DNA of 55,278 nucleotides, taken from positions 1 to 55,278 of the forward strand of contig JAUIAS010000021.1 of the NCBI GenBank assembly GCA_030425395.1. The letters are read 5' to 3'. How positions within the stretch are numbered: the stretch's first letter is position 1; each line of letters opens with the position of its first letter. The DNA comes from Alphaproteobacteria bacterium. Its GTDB lineage: Bacteria > Pseudomonadota > Alphaproteobacteria > Rhodobacterales > Rhodobacteraceae. The position numbers and the translations under genes were made by a program. Positions 35,567 through 45,751 of the stretch are shown piece by piece. The notes beneath the pieces are model-generated. The model was not told the DNA's origin, did not search any database, and saw nothing but the letters and a program-made list of their open reading frames with translations.

Positions 35567-37255
35567 ATGGCAAAACCCAAAAACATCCTGTTCATCATGT
35601 TTGACCAACTGCGTTGGGACTATCTGAGCTGCTATGGCCACCCCCACCTGCACACGCCCAATATAGACCGGCTGGCGCAAAAAGGCGTGCGCTTTACCAA
35701 TTGCTATATTCAGTCGCCTATCTGTGGATCGTCGCGCATGTCCACCTATACCGGCCGCTATGTGCATTCCCACGGGGCGAGCTGGAACGGCATCCCTCTG
35801 AAGGTGGGGGAAATGACCATGGGCGATCACCTGCGCGCGGCGGGCATGGATTGCTATCTGGTGGGCAAGACCCACATGGCCGCAGACGAAGAAGGCATGG
35901 CGCGTCTGGGACTGGAACCCGACAGCCTGATCGGCGCGCGGGTTTCGGAATGCGGGTTTGATGTGATCGAACGCGATGACGGGATGTTGCCGGAAGGGCC
36001 GGACGGATCATATGACCCAAACGGAGCCAAGGAATACAACAAGTGGCTGCGTGCCAAAGGCTATGAGAGCGACAACCCGTGGCACGATTTTGCCAATTCC
36101 GGGCTGGACGAAGACGGAAATGTTCTGTCCGGCTGGTTCCTCAAGAACGCCAATGAGGCCGCGAATATCCGCGAAGAAGACAGCGAAACCCCTTATCTGA
36201 CCGGCCGCGGGATCGAATTTATGGAAACCCACGACGGGCCGTGGTGTTGTCACCTGTCATTCATCAAGCCGCACTGGCCCTATATCGTGCCGGAACCCTA
36301 TAACACCATGTTCGGCCCGGAACATGTCAAGCCTGTGGTGCGTTCGGACAGTGAACGCCAGAACGCCCATCCGATATTCAAATCTTTCATGGACACCAAG
36401 ATCGGCGAGACGTTTTCCAAGCAGGAGACGCGGGAAAAGGTCATCCCAGCCTATATGGGGCTGATCAAGCAGGCCGATGATCAGATGGGCCGCCTGTTCG
36501 AATGGATGGAAGATACGGGCCGCATGGAAGACACGATGATCGTGCTGACATCGGATCACGGCGATTTTCTGGGCGATCACTGGCTCGGGGAAAAGACGTT
36601 TTTCCATGACACATCCACCGTTGTGCCGCTGATTATCTATGATCCAAGCCCGGAGGCTGACGCCACACGCGGCACGGTCTGTGATGCGCTGGTTGAATGC
36701 ATCGATTTTGCGCCCACCTTTGTGGAGGTGGCGGGCGGTGAACCTGCCAAACATATCCTTGAAGGCGAAAGCCTCATGCCAATCTTGCATGGCACGGCCA
36801 CGGACACGGCGCGGGACTATGTGATTTGCGAATACGATTTCTCGGCCACGCCAGTGGCACATCTCAACAACATGGGTGTGCGTGACGCCGTGATGTTCAT
36901 GGTGGCGGATACGAAATGGAAGCTGATGCATTTCGAAGGTGGCCACCGACCAATGCTGTTCGATCTGGAAAACGACCCGCAGGAATTGACCGATCTGGGC
37001 GACAGCGAAGACCACGCCGAAGTGATCGCAACGATGTATGACAAGCTCTTTCGATGGGCGCGGCGCAATTCCCAGCGCACCACCCGCAGTGAAGAGCAGC
37101 TTATCGCGATGCGTTCCAAGAGCCGCACGCGGGGTATCGTTCTTGGGGTCTATGACGAAAACGATACGCCACTGGAACTGACGGTTCGCTATCGTGGCCG
37201 CAAGGCTGCCGACATGAAGCGCGGCCCACACCCCACACCTCCCTCCGACGGCTGA
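35567..37255 (+). CDS. Sulfatase / phosphonate monoester hydrolase-like enzyme
   Basis: 562 residues of the alkaline-phosphatase superfamily. Metal-ligand Asp is in FIMFDQLR (D13), the nucleophile region is PICGSSRMST with Cys53 and Arg57, and later sites are HLSFIKPHWPYIVPEPYN and LTSDHGDFLGDH. The middle motif and large size are closest to phosphonate monoester hydrolases (PMH), which are promiscuous on sulfate and phosphate esters. The Cys would be turned into formylglycine, but the canonical C-x-P/A-x-R has Ser at the third place here. No signal peptide, so cytoplasmic. Convergent with the enolase-family gene (16 bp). Confidence 0.85.
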   Translation: MAKPKNILFIMFDQLRWDYLSCYGHPHLHTPNIDRLAQKGVRFTNCYIQSPICGSSRMSTYTGRYVHSHGASWNGIPLKVGEMTMGDHLRAAGMDCYLVGKTHMAADEEGMARLGLEPDSLIGARVSECGFDVIERDDGMLPEGPDGSYDPNGAKEYNKWLRAKGYESDNPWHDFANSGLDEDGNVLSGWFLKNANEAANIREEDSETPYLTGRGIEFMETHDGPWCCHLSFIKPHWPYIVPEPYNTMFGPEHVKPVVRSDSERQNAHPIFKSFMDTKIGETFSKQETREKVIPAYMGLIKQADDQMGRLFEWMEDTGRMEDTMIVLTSDHGDFLGDHWLGEKTFFHDTSTVVPLIIYDPSPEADATRGTVCDALVECIDFAPTFVEVAGGEPAKHILEGESLMPILHGTATDTARDYVICEYDFSATPVAHLNNMGVRDAVMFMVADTKWKLMHFEGGHRPMLFDLENDPQELTDLGDSEDHAEVIATMYDKLFRWARRNSQRTTRSEEQLIAMRSKSRTRGIVLGVYDENDTPLELTVRYRGRKAADMKRGPHPTPPSDG

Positions 37256-37271
37256 TCCGGATGGCCCGTGG

Positions 37272-38444
37272 CTAGTCGGCCACGCTGATCTTGTAGTTGG
37301 ACCGCGCCAGCCAGTCGGGTGCCACCTCCACCCCCCAGCCGGGCGCGTCCGACACGCTGACATGTCCGTCTTTCACGCTGTATGGATCGGTCACGAACAG
37401 ATCGCGCTGCCAAGGGTAATAATCGTCTCCCTCGATGGCGAACTCAAGGTATTTCCCCGGATTTGGCACAGCCCGCAACAGGTGCATCGTGAACAGCGTG
37501 ATCAGGGACAGGTTGGCGCAATGCGGTGTGCAGGGAAGCCCTGCCTCTGCCCCCATTCGCGCGATTTGCATGCTTCGGATCATGCCGCCCAGATAGAGGA
37601 CATCAGGCTGGATCACGTCAACCGCACGCATCGCGATCATGCGCCGCCATGTCGGCAAATCGCAATCCTGCTCACCTCCGGTGACTGCGATCTCCAGCGC
37701 GGCGGTGACTTGGGCAGTTTGCTCCAGTTCCCAATAGGGACATGGTTCCTCAAAATGCTCATAGCCATTGTCTTGCAACATCTGCCCCACTGCGATCGCC
37801 CGCTCCACGCCAAAACCTGAATTGGCATCGACCAGCAAGGCGGCACCCTCACCCATCGCGCGGCGGATAGTGGGGATAATCTCTTCGGTGCGACCATCCC
37901 ATTCATCGCGATCGCGGCCACATTCGGCCCCCACACGCACCTTGAACGCGTCAAAGCCATGGGCGTCCCGCAACCGTAGCAGCCGTGCGGCTTCGTCTTT
38001 TGGACTGATGTCCCGTCGCATCGACGATGCATAGGCCCGCAAGGGCCCGGCGCTGCCACCCAGCAATTCGGCAACAGGCTTTTCCGCGACCTTGCCGCGC
38101 CAATCCCACGCCGCAGTATCCAGTCCGGCCATCGCGCGCCGCAGGTAAGTGCCGGGATATTTGTGTTCGCGCAACGGCACCTCTTCGATGATCTCTTCGA
38201 TCGCGTCCATCCCCCGCCCCAACGCCCACGGTGCAACCTGCCGGTGCAGAATTTCACAGGTCAGATCCGCATTGTAGGTCGACACCTGCCCCCAACCGGC
38301 CTGCCCGTCGTCGGTCGTGACGCGGACAAAGCCGATAATCGGGGTGGTGAATGTCTCGATGCTGCGAATGCGGGGCCCGATGTCGTCCTGCCCTTTCGGA
38401 TCGCGCGTGGGCACCGCACCAGAAGCGGAATAGGGAATGGTCAT
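37272..38444 (-). CDS. Second enolase-superfamily enzyme (mandelate racemase/muconate lactonizing type)
   Basis: 390 residues. After a ~25-residue N-terminal extension comes the capping domain and barrel: FKVRVG (K-x-R rather than the K-x-K of the other copy), metal ligands in LLVDANSGFG, FEEPCPY and GGEQD, and a probable general-base His in CTPHCAN. Likely an acid-sugar dehydratase or epimerase of unknown substrate. Its ATG overlaps the TGA of the GMC oxidoreductase (ATGA), so the two are coupled. Sequence and motifs differ enough from the enzyme at 28388 that they are not recent duplicates. Confidence 0.83.
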   Translation of the reverse strand: MTIPYSASGAVPTRDPKGQDDIGPRIRSIETFTTPIIGFVRVTTDDGQAGWGQVSTYNADLTCEILHRQVAPWALGRGMDAIEEIIEEVPLREHKYPGTYLRRAMAGLDTAAWDWRGKVAEKPVAELLGGSAGPLRAYASSMRRDISPKDEAARLLRLRDAHGFDAFKVRVGAECGRDRDEWDGRTEEIIPTIRRAMGEGAALLVDANSGFGVERAIAVGQMLQDNGYEHFEEPCPYWELEQTAQVTAALEIAVTGGEQDCDLPTWRRMIAMRAVDVIQPDVLYLGGMIRSMQIARMGAEAGLPCTPHCANLSLITLFTMHLLRAVPNPGKYLEFAIEGDDYYPWQRDLFVTDPYSVKDGHVSVSDAPGWGVEVAPDWLARSNYKISVAD

Positions 38445-40051
38445 GTCGTTTCCTCAATCAGGCGCGCGGCACGATGGGCCAGCATCATCACCGGCGCATT
38501 GGTATTGCCCGAAGTGACATTGGGGAATACCGACGCATCCACCACCCGCAACCCCGCGACCCCGTGAACACGCAAATCCGGCGATACAACCGACTGGGTC
38601 GCATCCACACCCATCCGGCAGGTGCCCACAGGATGAAACACCGTGCCACACCGTTCGCGGAAATCGGCCAGCATGGCATCAGCAGTCATTTCGCGAAGAT
38701 CGCCATACATTGGCTCTGCAATCAAACGACCCATGGATACTGTGCGCGCAATTCTCTGGCAGAGCTTTGCCCCGGCAATCACCTGCGCGCGATCCTCCTC
38801 GGTGGCAAGAGAGTTGGGGCGGATCGACGGGGCTGCCATCGGGTCCGCCGCGGAAATGTCAATGCGTCCGCGGCTTGTCGGGCGCGACGGCTGGAACCCG
38901 ATGATAAAGCCGGGAAACGGGTCAGGCCGGATGACTGAACGCGTTCCCTCGGGCGAGGTGGTATAGCTGACCGGATTGAAATAAAGCTGTTGATCCGGCG
39001 CGGCCAGATTGGCCGAGGACCGAAAGAAGCCGCCACATTGATTGACCGACAAAGACAGCGGCCCGCGCCGCGTCAGCGCGTATTGCAGTGCGGCCATCGC
39101 CCGCCCCCACAGCGGCGCAAACACCGTGTTCAGCGTCGGTTCGGTTGCCTTGAAGTAATAGTTGATCCCCAAGTGGTCCTGAAGATTGCCCCCGACATGC
39201 GGCGCATCCAACTGCACCGAAATTCCATGGTCGCGCAATGTCCGTTCAGGGCCGATCCCGGAAAGCTGCAAGATACGCGGCGACGTGACAGCACCTGCCG
39301 AAAGAATGATTTCGCGCCCCGCGCGCGCCACCATCGCCCGTTCGCCGACACGGTAATGAACGCAAACAGCACGATTTCCGTAAAAGCCGATCCGGTCCAC
39401 AAAAGCATGGGTAACAAGCCGCAGATTGGTGCGCCCGAGCGCAGGCTTGAGAAAGGCACGCGCCGATGAGTTTCGCATTCCACCCCGGGTGTTGATGCGG
39501 TAGATCGCGGCACCTTCCGGCTTTGGCCCGTTGTGATCATCGCTGCATGGCAGGCCCAGTTCACGCACCGCATCAAAGAAATGGCGGTTGGCGGGATGGA
39601 TCTGGTCGGACACGTCCTGAACGTGCAATGGCCCGCTGCCGGTTTGACCACCATCCGGCGCGATGACGGTTTCCAGGCGATCATATTCGGCCCGCACGGT
39701 GTTCCAATCCCACCCTTCAGCCCCGGCCGCGACCCAGTCGGCAAAATCATGAGGCAGGCCACGGGCATAAACCATGGCATTGATGGCACCTGACCCTCCC
39801 ACGCCCTTGCCGCGCGGCCAATATCCCTTGCGCCCGTCAAGAGCATCCTCGGGGATGGTTTGGTATTTCCAGTTATGCTTGGGATCAAAATACAGTTTGC
39901 CATAGCCCACCGGCAGGGCAATCCACGGCGAGCGGCCCCGGCCGCCAGCCTCAAGCACGAGAACGCGCGCGCGGCCCGAGGCAGTCAGGCGTTCAGCAAG
40001 GATACAGCCGGCAGAACCAGCCCCCACGATGATGTAATCGTATTCTTCCAC
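38441..40051 (-). CDS. GMC-family FAD oxidoreductase (choline dehydrogenase-like)
   Basis: 536 residues from GTG 40051 (VEEYDYIIVGAGSAG), the family-like start; a TTG at 40105 would add 18 residues. FAD-binding GAGSAG at residues 10-15, the GMC signature (RGKGVGGSGAINAMVYARG), a second block SAGAVTSPRILQLSGIG, and the C-terminal HPVGTCRMG with catalytic His, followed by VVDASVFP.VTSGNTNAP. It oxidises an alcohol to an aldehyde. Coupled to the enolase-family gene downstream, near the PMH-like gene; a choline-type identity is not proven. Confidence 0.9.
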   Translation of the reverse strand: MEEYDYIIVGAGSAGCILAERLTASGRARVLVLEAGGRGRSPWIALPVGYGKLYFDPKHNWKYQTIPEDALDGRKGYWPRGKGVGGSGAINAMVYARGLPHDFADWVAAGAEGWDWNTVRAEYDRLETVIAPDGGQTGSGPLHVQDVSDQIHPANRHFFDAVRELGLPCSDDHNGPKPEGAAIYRINTRGGMRNSSARAFLKPALGRTNLRLVTHAFVDRIGFYGNRAVCVHYRVGERAMVARAGREIILSAGAVTSPRILQLSGIGPERTLRDHGISVQLDAPHVGGNLQDHLGINYYFKATEPTLNTVFAPLWGRAMAALQYALTRRGPLSLSVNQCGGFFRSSANLAAPDQQLYFNPVSYTTSPEGTRSVIRPDPFPGFIIGFQPSRPTSRGRIDISAADPMAAPSIRPNSLATEEDRAQVIAGAKLCQRIARTVSMGRLIAEPMYGDLREMTADAMLADFRERCGTVFHPVGTCRMGVDATQSVVSPDLRVHGVAGLRVVDASVFPNVTSGNTNAPVMMLAHRAARLIEETT

Positions 40052-40204
40052 AGGCCGTTCCCGCGTTGCCGAGTCGTCGGAGGCCGACGGTGGCAATTTC
40101 GGCAACTATTTCCAACCGGTTTTTCGGTATCAGCCAGGAAAATTCCTCACACCGCTCACGCCCCCCTTGCCCCCCGCGCGCGCCTGCGGCAAGAACAACG
40201 CAGC

Positions 40205-40281
40205 GGTCCCATAGCTCAACTGGATAGAGCAGCTGACTTCTAATCAGCAGGTTCGGGGTTCGAGTCCTCGTGGGATCGCCA
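40205..40281 (+). tRNA. tRNA-Arg (anticodon TCT)
   Basis: 77 nt including the encoded CCA. The acceptor stem pairs GGTCCCA with TGGGATC (one G-U). The anticodon stem GCTGA/TCAGC encloses a CTTCTAA loop, giving anticodon TCT, which reads AGA. D and T arms (GGTTCGAGTCC) are normal. Such tRNA genes are common integration sites, and transposase remnants start within 50 bp of its 3' end. Confidence 0.96.
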
Positions 40282-40325
40282 TTAATTTCAATGGATTAAA
40301 AAAATCTTCTCAAGGCGAATCCCTT

Positions 40326-40766
40326 CTACTTTTGGCCTTGGGGGACATATGAGGCACGAAGTGACCTCGCTATGCCGCGAAGCTTAGAGCTAGCTTGCAG
40401 TAAGTCACAGACGCCGTCGCTCGTTGCGTAACGCCTGAGAACGCCCAGAGCCTGTTCGGCCACGACCTCTTTCAAATCGCGCGCTTCCCGGCGCAGGTCC
40501 TTTACCTCGTTCGACCTTGCCGCACGTGCTGTGTCCCCAGTCAGGCGCTTCTTACCAGCTGCAAGGAACTCCTTGGACCAGCCGTAATAGAGGCTCTGGG
40601 CAATACCGTCGCGGCGGCACAGCTCAGCAATGCTGTCCTCGCCCTTCAAGCCGTCGAGCACAATCCGGATCTTCTCTTCGACCGAATACTGTTTGCGTGT
40701 TGCACGGCGGATGTCTTTAACGACCTTCTCGCCGAGGCTTTGCTTGGTTCCGGGTTTCTGTCTCAT
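40326..40766 (-). pseudogene. IS3-family OrfA transposase remnant with foreign tail
   Basis: From ATG 40766 (AAGGAG 5 nt upstream) the reading is a standard IS3-family OrfA helix-turn-helix: KQYSVEEKIRIVLDGLKGEDSIAELCRRDGIAQSLYYGWSKEFL, then the leucine-zipper part DLRREARDLKEVVAEQAL. From here, about residue 106, it departs from what the family has (the LRLLKKS segment) and runs ~40 unrelated residues to a stop. OrfB is missing. The element is a truncated, decayed copy. Confidence 0.75.
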
Positions 40767-40844
40767 CTCCACTCCTTGGTGGTTGCGATGTGCCAGAAAC
40801 CCTCTCTCATCAAATCGACCTAAACTGTCCCAGTGGCGCTGACG

Positions 40845-41141
40845 TCAGACAGCATCTACCGCTCGCCACAGGTAGCGCCACTTGCCGCCGACGCGGATGT
40901 AAGTCTCATCCATGTGCCCATCCAAACTAGCGCGGCGCTGATGTTTCTCAGTTCGCTTGGCCAGTTCGGGCGCGAATTTCTGAACCCAGCGTTATACTGT
41001 TGACCGATCAACGGTGATACCGCGCTCAGAAAGCAGATCGATCACATCCTGATAGGATAGCGGATAGCGCAAGTAACGCACAGCGCAAAGAATGATGTCA
41101 CGCCGAAAACGGTGGTGCTAGAACAGGGATCTACGTGGCAT
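40845..41141 (-). pseudogene. IS6-family transposase remnant, two in-frame stops
   Basis: Reading left from ATG 41141 gives the N-terminal third of an IS6-type DDE transposase: PRRSLF, stop, HHRFRRDIILCAVRYLRYPLSYQDV, SERGITVDRSTV, stop, RWVQKFAPEL, GHMDETYIRVGGKWRYLWRAVDA, then a stop at 40845. The first Asp of the DDE triad (MDETYI) is present but the rest of the gene is gone. The TAG replaces codon 8 and the TAA the Tyr codon of the helix. A GGACTGTTG near 41190 resembles an IS6-type end. The break abuts the IS3 remnant. Confidence 0.8.
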
Positions 41142-41217
41142 GATCAACCTCAGAAGCCTGAAACTGGCCAAGACCTCTGGTTAATCCAACAGTCCCCTTT
41201 GCCCCGAGTTACACGAT

Positions 41218-41529
41218 TCAGTGCGTCCAAACAGTCCGGCGATCAGTGGCGAAATTTTCGCCGTATCCGCGCGCGCGGATGTTTGCCTTGCGTCGCTTGG
41301 GTTCAAAGACATCTGCTTCGATCCCGTTGGCCTGGGCATAGTCCATGGCTTCCTGACGCGTTGCAAACTTAAGGCGCACTTGCGTTTGGGTATCGTCGGA
41401 CGAGGTCCAACCCATCAACGGATCGACTTCGCGCGCAGATGCCGGCGCAAATTCGAGAAGCCAGTATTTGGTCTTGGCCGCGCCGGAAGACATGGCCGTT
41501 CTCGCAGGTTGATAGATACGTGCGCGCAT
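41218..41529 (-). CDS. NDUFS4-type complex I accessory subunit
   Basis: 103 residues from ATG 41529 with AAAGGAG upstream. It is the ETC_C1_NDUFS4 family: [16 protein letters not shown] at the start, [38 protein letters not shown] and the closing [10 protein letters not shown]. In alphaproteobacteria this is a supernumerary NADH dehydrogenase subunit related to the mitochondrial 18-kDa protein. It lies next to transposase remnants, with no other nuo genes in sight. Confidence 0.92.
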   Translation of the reverse strand: MRARIYQPARTAMSSGAAKTKYWLLEFAPASAREVDPLMGWTSSDDTQTQVRLKFATRQEAMDYAQANGIEADVFEPKRRKANIRARGYGENFATDRRTVWTH

Positions 41530-41974
41530 GACGGGGCTCCTTTGGAATGGACGGGCTCTATATGCGTTGTTGCGCGGCCTGCGGCAAGGCCGCAATTGTC
41601 TCACCCCTGAGGGGAAATTGTTACAGAATTTCAGGTGTCGGAGGCAAATCCGGCCCAAAGCCGATCTTTTGCCGCTGGGACACCAGCGCCTTTCACCAAT
41701 CGCCCAACATGCGATATGAGTGTAACATATTGAAACGTTTATAAATTACCCCCTTATCCAGTCAAAATCACTCAGGACCCATTATCGTGGCGGGCCGCTG
41801 ATAATCCTCCGGCAACAAGGCCAACCATGGTCCAATGAATTTTTCCCGGAACGCGCGAACCCTACTCTGTCTCCCCTTGCCTGCCCACCGGTGTTCATTG
41901 AAACACGGCAGTCAGGCCAAGGGGCCTTGAACCGCGCGCCAAAAACATCAGACTCGCCTCTGAAAGGAAGTTCC
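41530..41974. other. 445-bp divergent intergenic region before uvrB
   Basis: No gene can be supported. It contains inverted repeats GAAATT/AATTTC (41614-41632), GTGTT/AACAC (41891-41906) and a hairpin TGCGGC/GCCGCA (41580-41594), plus an AT-rich patch around 41720-41760 that may hold promoters. No GTTC-N7-GTTC or GAAC-N7-GAAC (the alphaproteobacterial LexA site) was found; the nearest is GAAC-N4-GAAC at about 41851. Confidence 0.5.
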
Positions 41975-44152
41975 ATGCCCGAATCCGCCCTGCACACCCC
42001 AACCGAAGATGTCCGCGCGCGCCTCAAGCTGGAAGGCGGCAAGCAGTTTCGTATGGAAACCCCGTTTTCCCCAGCGGGGGATCAGCCCGCGGCCATCGTT
42101 GAACTGGTGCAGGGCGTGGTCGAGGGCGAACAAAATCAGGTGTTGTTGGGTGCCACCGGCACGGGCAAGACGTTTACCATGGCCAAGGTCATCGAAGAAA
42201 CCCAGCGTCCGGCCATCATTCTTGCTCCGAACAAAACGCTTGCCGCGCAGCTCTATGGTGAGTTCAAGGGGTTCTTTCCCGACAACGCCGTTGAGTATTT
42301 CGTATCCTACTACGACTATTATCAGCCTGAGGCCTACGTGGCGCGGTCGGACACCTATATCGAAAAAGAATCACAGATCAACGAACAGATCGACCGTATG
42401 CGCCATTCGGCGACGCGGGCTCTGCTCGAACGTGATGACGTAATCATCGTGGCCTCGGTGTCGTGCATCTATGGTATCGGATCGGTGGAAACTTATGGGG
42501 CGATGACCCAGGACCTCGAGGTTGGCAAATCCTATGACCAGCGCCAGATCATGGCCGATCTGGTTGCGCAACAATACCGTCGCAACGATCAAGGTTTCCA
42601 ACGGGGCAGCTTTCGCGTGCGCGGCGACAGCGTGGAAATCTGGCCCGCTCACCTTGAAGACCGCGCATGGAAACTGTCTTTCTTTGGTGAGGAGCTGGAA
42701 AGCCTGACCGAGTTCGATCCGCTGACAGGCCAACGTACCGACCGGTTCGACCGCATTCGCGTCTATGCCAATTCGCACTACGTGACACCGCGTCCAACCA
42801 TGCAGCAGGCGATTCTCGGGATCAAAAAGGAACTGCGTCAACGGCTTGATCAGTTGGTTGGCGATGGCAAACTGCTCGAGGCACAGCGCCTTGAACAGCG
42901 CACCAATTTCGATCTCGAAATGCTTGAGGCAACCGGCGTCTGCAACGGCATCGAAAACTATTCGCGCTACCTCACGGGGCGCGCACCGGGCGAACCGCCC
43001 CCAACGCTGTTTGAATTCATCCCCGACAACGCGATTGTTTTTGCGGATGAAAGCCATGTCTCCGTGCCCCAGATCGGTGGCATGTACAAAGGCGACTACC
43101 GGCGCAAATTCACGTTGGCCGAGCATGGGTTCCGGTTACCGTCATGCATGGATAACCGCCCCCTCAAGTTCGAGGAATGGGACGCCATGCGCCCTCAGTC
43201 GGTGTTTGTGTCGGCGACACCTGCGGGATGGGAGCTGGAACAGACCGGCGGCGTATTCACCGAACAGGTGATCCGCCCCACGGGTTTGCTTGATCCCCAA
43301 GTCGAAATTCGCCCCGTGGACATGCAGGTTGACGATCTCCTGGACGAGGTGCGCAAGGTCGCCGCGGATGGGTATCGCACGCTGGTGACAACCCTGACCA
43401 AGCGCATGGCCGAGGACCTTACAGAATACATGCACGAACAGGGCATCCGGGTGCGGTATATGCATTCGGATATCGACACCATCGAACGCATCGAAATCCT
43501 GCGCGATTTGCGTTTGGGGGCTTTTGATGTGCTGATCGGAATCAACTTGTTACGCGAAGGGCTGGATATTCCCGAATGCGGGCTTGTTGCCATTCTGGAC
43601 GCAGACAAGGAAGGCTTCCTGCGGTCCGAAACATCGCTGATCCAGACGATTGGCCGGGCGGCGCGAAATGCCGAAGGCCGCGTGATCATGTATGCGGACC
43701 GGATTACCGGATCGATGGAACGGGCGCTGGGTGAAACCAACCGTCGCCGCGCCAAGCAGATCGCCTATAACGAAGAACACGGGATCACACCGGAGACCAT
43801 CCGCAAGAACGTCGATGACGTGTTGCAGGGCCTCTATCAGGGCGACACGGACATGAACCGCGTGACCGCCAAGATCGACAAACCCATGGCGGGCGCAAAT
43901 CTTCAGGCGGTTCTGGATGGTCTGCGGGCAGACATGCGCAAAGCGGCTGAAAACCTCGAATTCGAGGAAGCTGCCCGCCTGCGTGATGAGGTGAAGCGCC
44001 TCGAAGCCGTCGACCTGGCGATTGCCGACGATCCGTTAGCGCGTCAGCAAGCGGTGGAAAAGGCGTCCGAAGCCGCGGTGAAAAGCAAGGGGCGGTCTAC
44101 TGCGGGCCGTCCGGGTCAACGTGGCGGCAACGTCAAGCGCAAGGGCCGCTGA
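41975..44152 (+). CDS. uvrB: Excinuclease ABC subunit B
   Basis: 725 residues from ATG 41975, preceded by AAAGGAAG. Walker A GATGTGKT, the [13 protein letters not shown] beta-hairpin region for damage verification, helicase motifs including [12 protein letters not shown] and [18 protein letters not shown], and the C-terminal UVR motif ([24 protein letters not shown]) that contacts UvrC. It loads on damaged DNA with UvrA and hands it to UvrC for incision in nucleotide excision repair. Full-length alphaproteobacterial form with a Lys/Arg/Gly tail. Confidence 0.98.
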   Translation: MPESALHTPTEDVRARLKLEGGKQFRMETPFSPAGDQPAAIVELVQGVVEGEQNQVLLGATGTGKTFTMAKVIEETQRPAIILAPNKTLAAQLYGEFKGFFPDNAVEYFVSYYDYYQPEAYVARSDTYIEKESQINEQIDRMRHSATRALLERDDVIIVASVSCIYGIGSVETYGAMTQDLEVGKSYDQRQIMADLVAQQYRRNDQGFQRGSFRVRGDSVEIWPAHLEDRAWKLSFFGEELESLTEFDPLTGQRTDRFDRIRVYANSHYVTPRPTMQQAILGIKKELRQRLDQLVGDGKLLEAQRLEQRTNFDLEMLEATGVCNGIENYSRYLTGRAPGEPPPTLFEFIPDNAIVFADESHVSVPQIGGMYKGDYRRKFTLAEHGFRLPSCMDNRPLKFEEWDAMRPQSVFVSATPAGWELEQTGGVFTEQVIRPTGLLDPQVEIRPVDMQVDDLLDEVRKVAADGYRTLVTTLTKRMAEDLTEYMHEQGIRVRYMHSDIDTIERIEILRDLRLGAFDVLIGINLLREGLDIPECGLVAILDADKEGFLRSETSLIQTIGRAARNAEGRVIMYADRITGSMERALGETNRRRAKQIAYNEEHGITPETIRKNVDDVLQGLYQGDTDMNRVTAKIDKPMAGANLQAVLDGLRADMRKAAENLEFEEAARLRDEVKRLEAVDLAIADDPLARQQAVEKASEAAVKSKGRSTAGRPGQRGGNVKRKGR

Positions 44153-44167
44153 ACGTATCAGGAAAAC

Positions 44168-44186
44168 TGTCAGGCGTGGCCTGACA
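44168..44186. other. Stem-loop between uvrB and glpK
   Basis: An 8-bp perfect stem, TGTCAGGC with GCCTGACA, around a GTG loop, 15 bp after uvrB. No T-run follows, so it is a weak terminator or processing structure at most. Confidence 0.45.
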
Positions 44187-44259
44187 CGCGAAAATGGGTT
44201 GGACAGCAGCCTTCTGGACGGGCAATCCTTTGCCAAACCGAGAACAAGAAAGGCGCGCC

Positions 44260-45747
44260 ATGACCCACGTTTTGGCCATTGATCAGGGCACGACCTCAAC
44301 ACGGGCCATCATTTTCGACAAGGAAATGCAGGTCGTGTCAGTCGCGCAGGAAGAGTTCGACCAACACTTTCCCCGTTCCGGTTGGGTAGAACACGACCCG
44401 GAAGATCTTTGGGCAACAACGGTCACAACCTGTCGCGCGGCAATTGAACAGGCACGCCTGACCCCTGCGCAGATCGCCGCCGTCGGCATCACGAACCAGC
44501 GTGAGACGACGGTCGTCTGGGATCGTCGCACCGGAAAACCGGTGCATAATGCCATCGTCTGGCAAGATCGACGAACCGCCGACACCTGCCGTGCGCTCCG
44601 GGATGCCGGACATGAGCCAATGGTGACAGACCGGACGGGCTTGTTGCTTGACCCGTATTTCTCGGGCACGAAGCTGGCGTGGGTTCTTGTCAATGTCGAT
44701 GGCGCGCGTGCCGCGGCGGAACGCGGAGAGCTTCTTTTCGGGACGGTTGATACTTATCTGATCTGGAACCTCACAGGTGGCGACGTGCACGCCACGGATG
44801 CCACCAACGCCGCGCGCACTTTGCTCTACGATATTCGCAAGGGACAGTGGAGCAAAACCATTTGCGATCTGCTGAACATTCCCATGTCCATGTTACCCGA
44901 AGTCCGCGACAGCGCCGATGACTATGGCCAGACACGTGCCAACATTCTGGGCCGCTCGGTGCCGATTGCCGGAGTTGCGGGCGATCAGCAGGCCGCGACT
45001 GTGGGACAGGCGTGCTTTGCTCCCGGCATGATGAAATCCACCTATGGAACAGGCTGTTTCGCGCTGCTCAATACAGGAGAGGTTCCGGTAACCTCCAAGA
45101 ACCGTCTGTTGACGACCATTGCCTACCAACTGGATGGAAAACCGACCTATGCGCTGGAAGGCTCGATTTTCATTGCCGGTGCCGTGGTGCAATGGCTGCG
45201 CGATGGACTGGGGCTCATCAAGACCGCGCCCGAAACACAGGCGCTTGCCGAAAGGGCCGACGCAGAACAGGACGTGGTGATCGTTCCCGCGTTCACCGGT
45301 CTGGGTGCCCCCTATTGGAACGCCGAATGTCGCGGCGCGGTCTTTGGCCTGACGCGCGGCACAGGCCCCGCCGAGATGGCGCGCGCCGCGCTCGAAAGCG
45401 TGGGATTCCAGACCCGCGACCTGATCGAGGCGATGCAGGCCGATTGGCAAGGCGCGGAGGCCGCACCGGTCCTGCGCGTCGATGGTGGGATGAGCGCGTC
45501 AGACTGGACCATGCAATTTCTGTCCGACATCCTCGGTGCTCCTGTGGACCGACCGGCGGTGCTTGAGACAACGGCGCTGGGGGCCGCATGGCTCGCGGGG
45601 ATGCAGGTGGGCGTGTATCCGTCCATGACCGAATTTGCCAGTGGCTGGGCGGTGGATCGCCGTTTTGAACCGGAAATGGACAAGGGGCAACGCGATGCGC
45701 GCTATACGCGCTGGAAACGCGCGGTTGCGGCGACGATAACGGTTTGA
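44260..45747 (+). CDS. glpK: Glycerol kinase
   Basis: 495 residues from ATG 44260. FGGY-family kinase with the family-defining [16 protein letters not shown] loop, [45 protein letters not shown] and the C-terminal [19 protein letters not shown]. It phosphorylates glycerol to glycerol-3-phosphate in the cytoplasm. No glpD, glpF or regulator lies nearby. Converges with the carboxynorspermidine synthase gene; a 9-bp inverted repeat separates the two stops. Confidence 0.97.
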   Translation: MTHVLAIDQGTTSTRAIIFDKEMQVVSVAQEEFDQHFPRSGWVEHDPEDLWATTVTTCRAAIEQARLTPAQIAAVGITNQRETTVVWDRRTGKPVHNAIVWQDRRTADTCRALRDAGHEPMVTDRTGLLLDPYFSGTKLAWVLVNVDGARAAAERGELLFGTVDTYLIWNLTGGDVHATDATNAARTLLYDIRKGQWSKTICDLLNIPMSMLPEVRDSADDYGQTRANILGRSVPIAGVAGDQQAATVGQACFAPGMMKSTYGTGCFALLNTGEVPVTSKNRLLTTIAYQLDGKPTYALEGSIFIAGAVVQWLRDGLGLIKTAPETQALAERADAEQDVVIVPAFTGLGAPYWNAECRGAVFGLTRGTGPAEMARAALESVGFQTRDLIEAMQADWQGAEAAPVLRVDGGMSASDWTMQFLSDILGAPVDRPAVLETTALGAAWLAGMQVGVYPSMTEFASGWAVDRRFEPEMDKGQRDARYTRWKRAVAATITV

Positions 45748-45751
45748 TGGT

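Noticed and set aside
41851-41862. Candidate SOS (LexA) box before uvrB
   Set aside because: GAAC repeats are 4 nt apart, not the 7 nt needed for the alphaproteobacterial site, and no GTTC-N7-GTTC was found.
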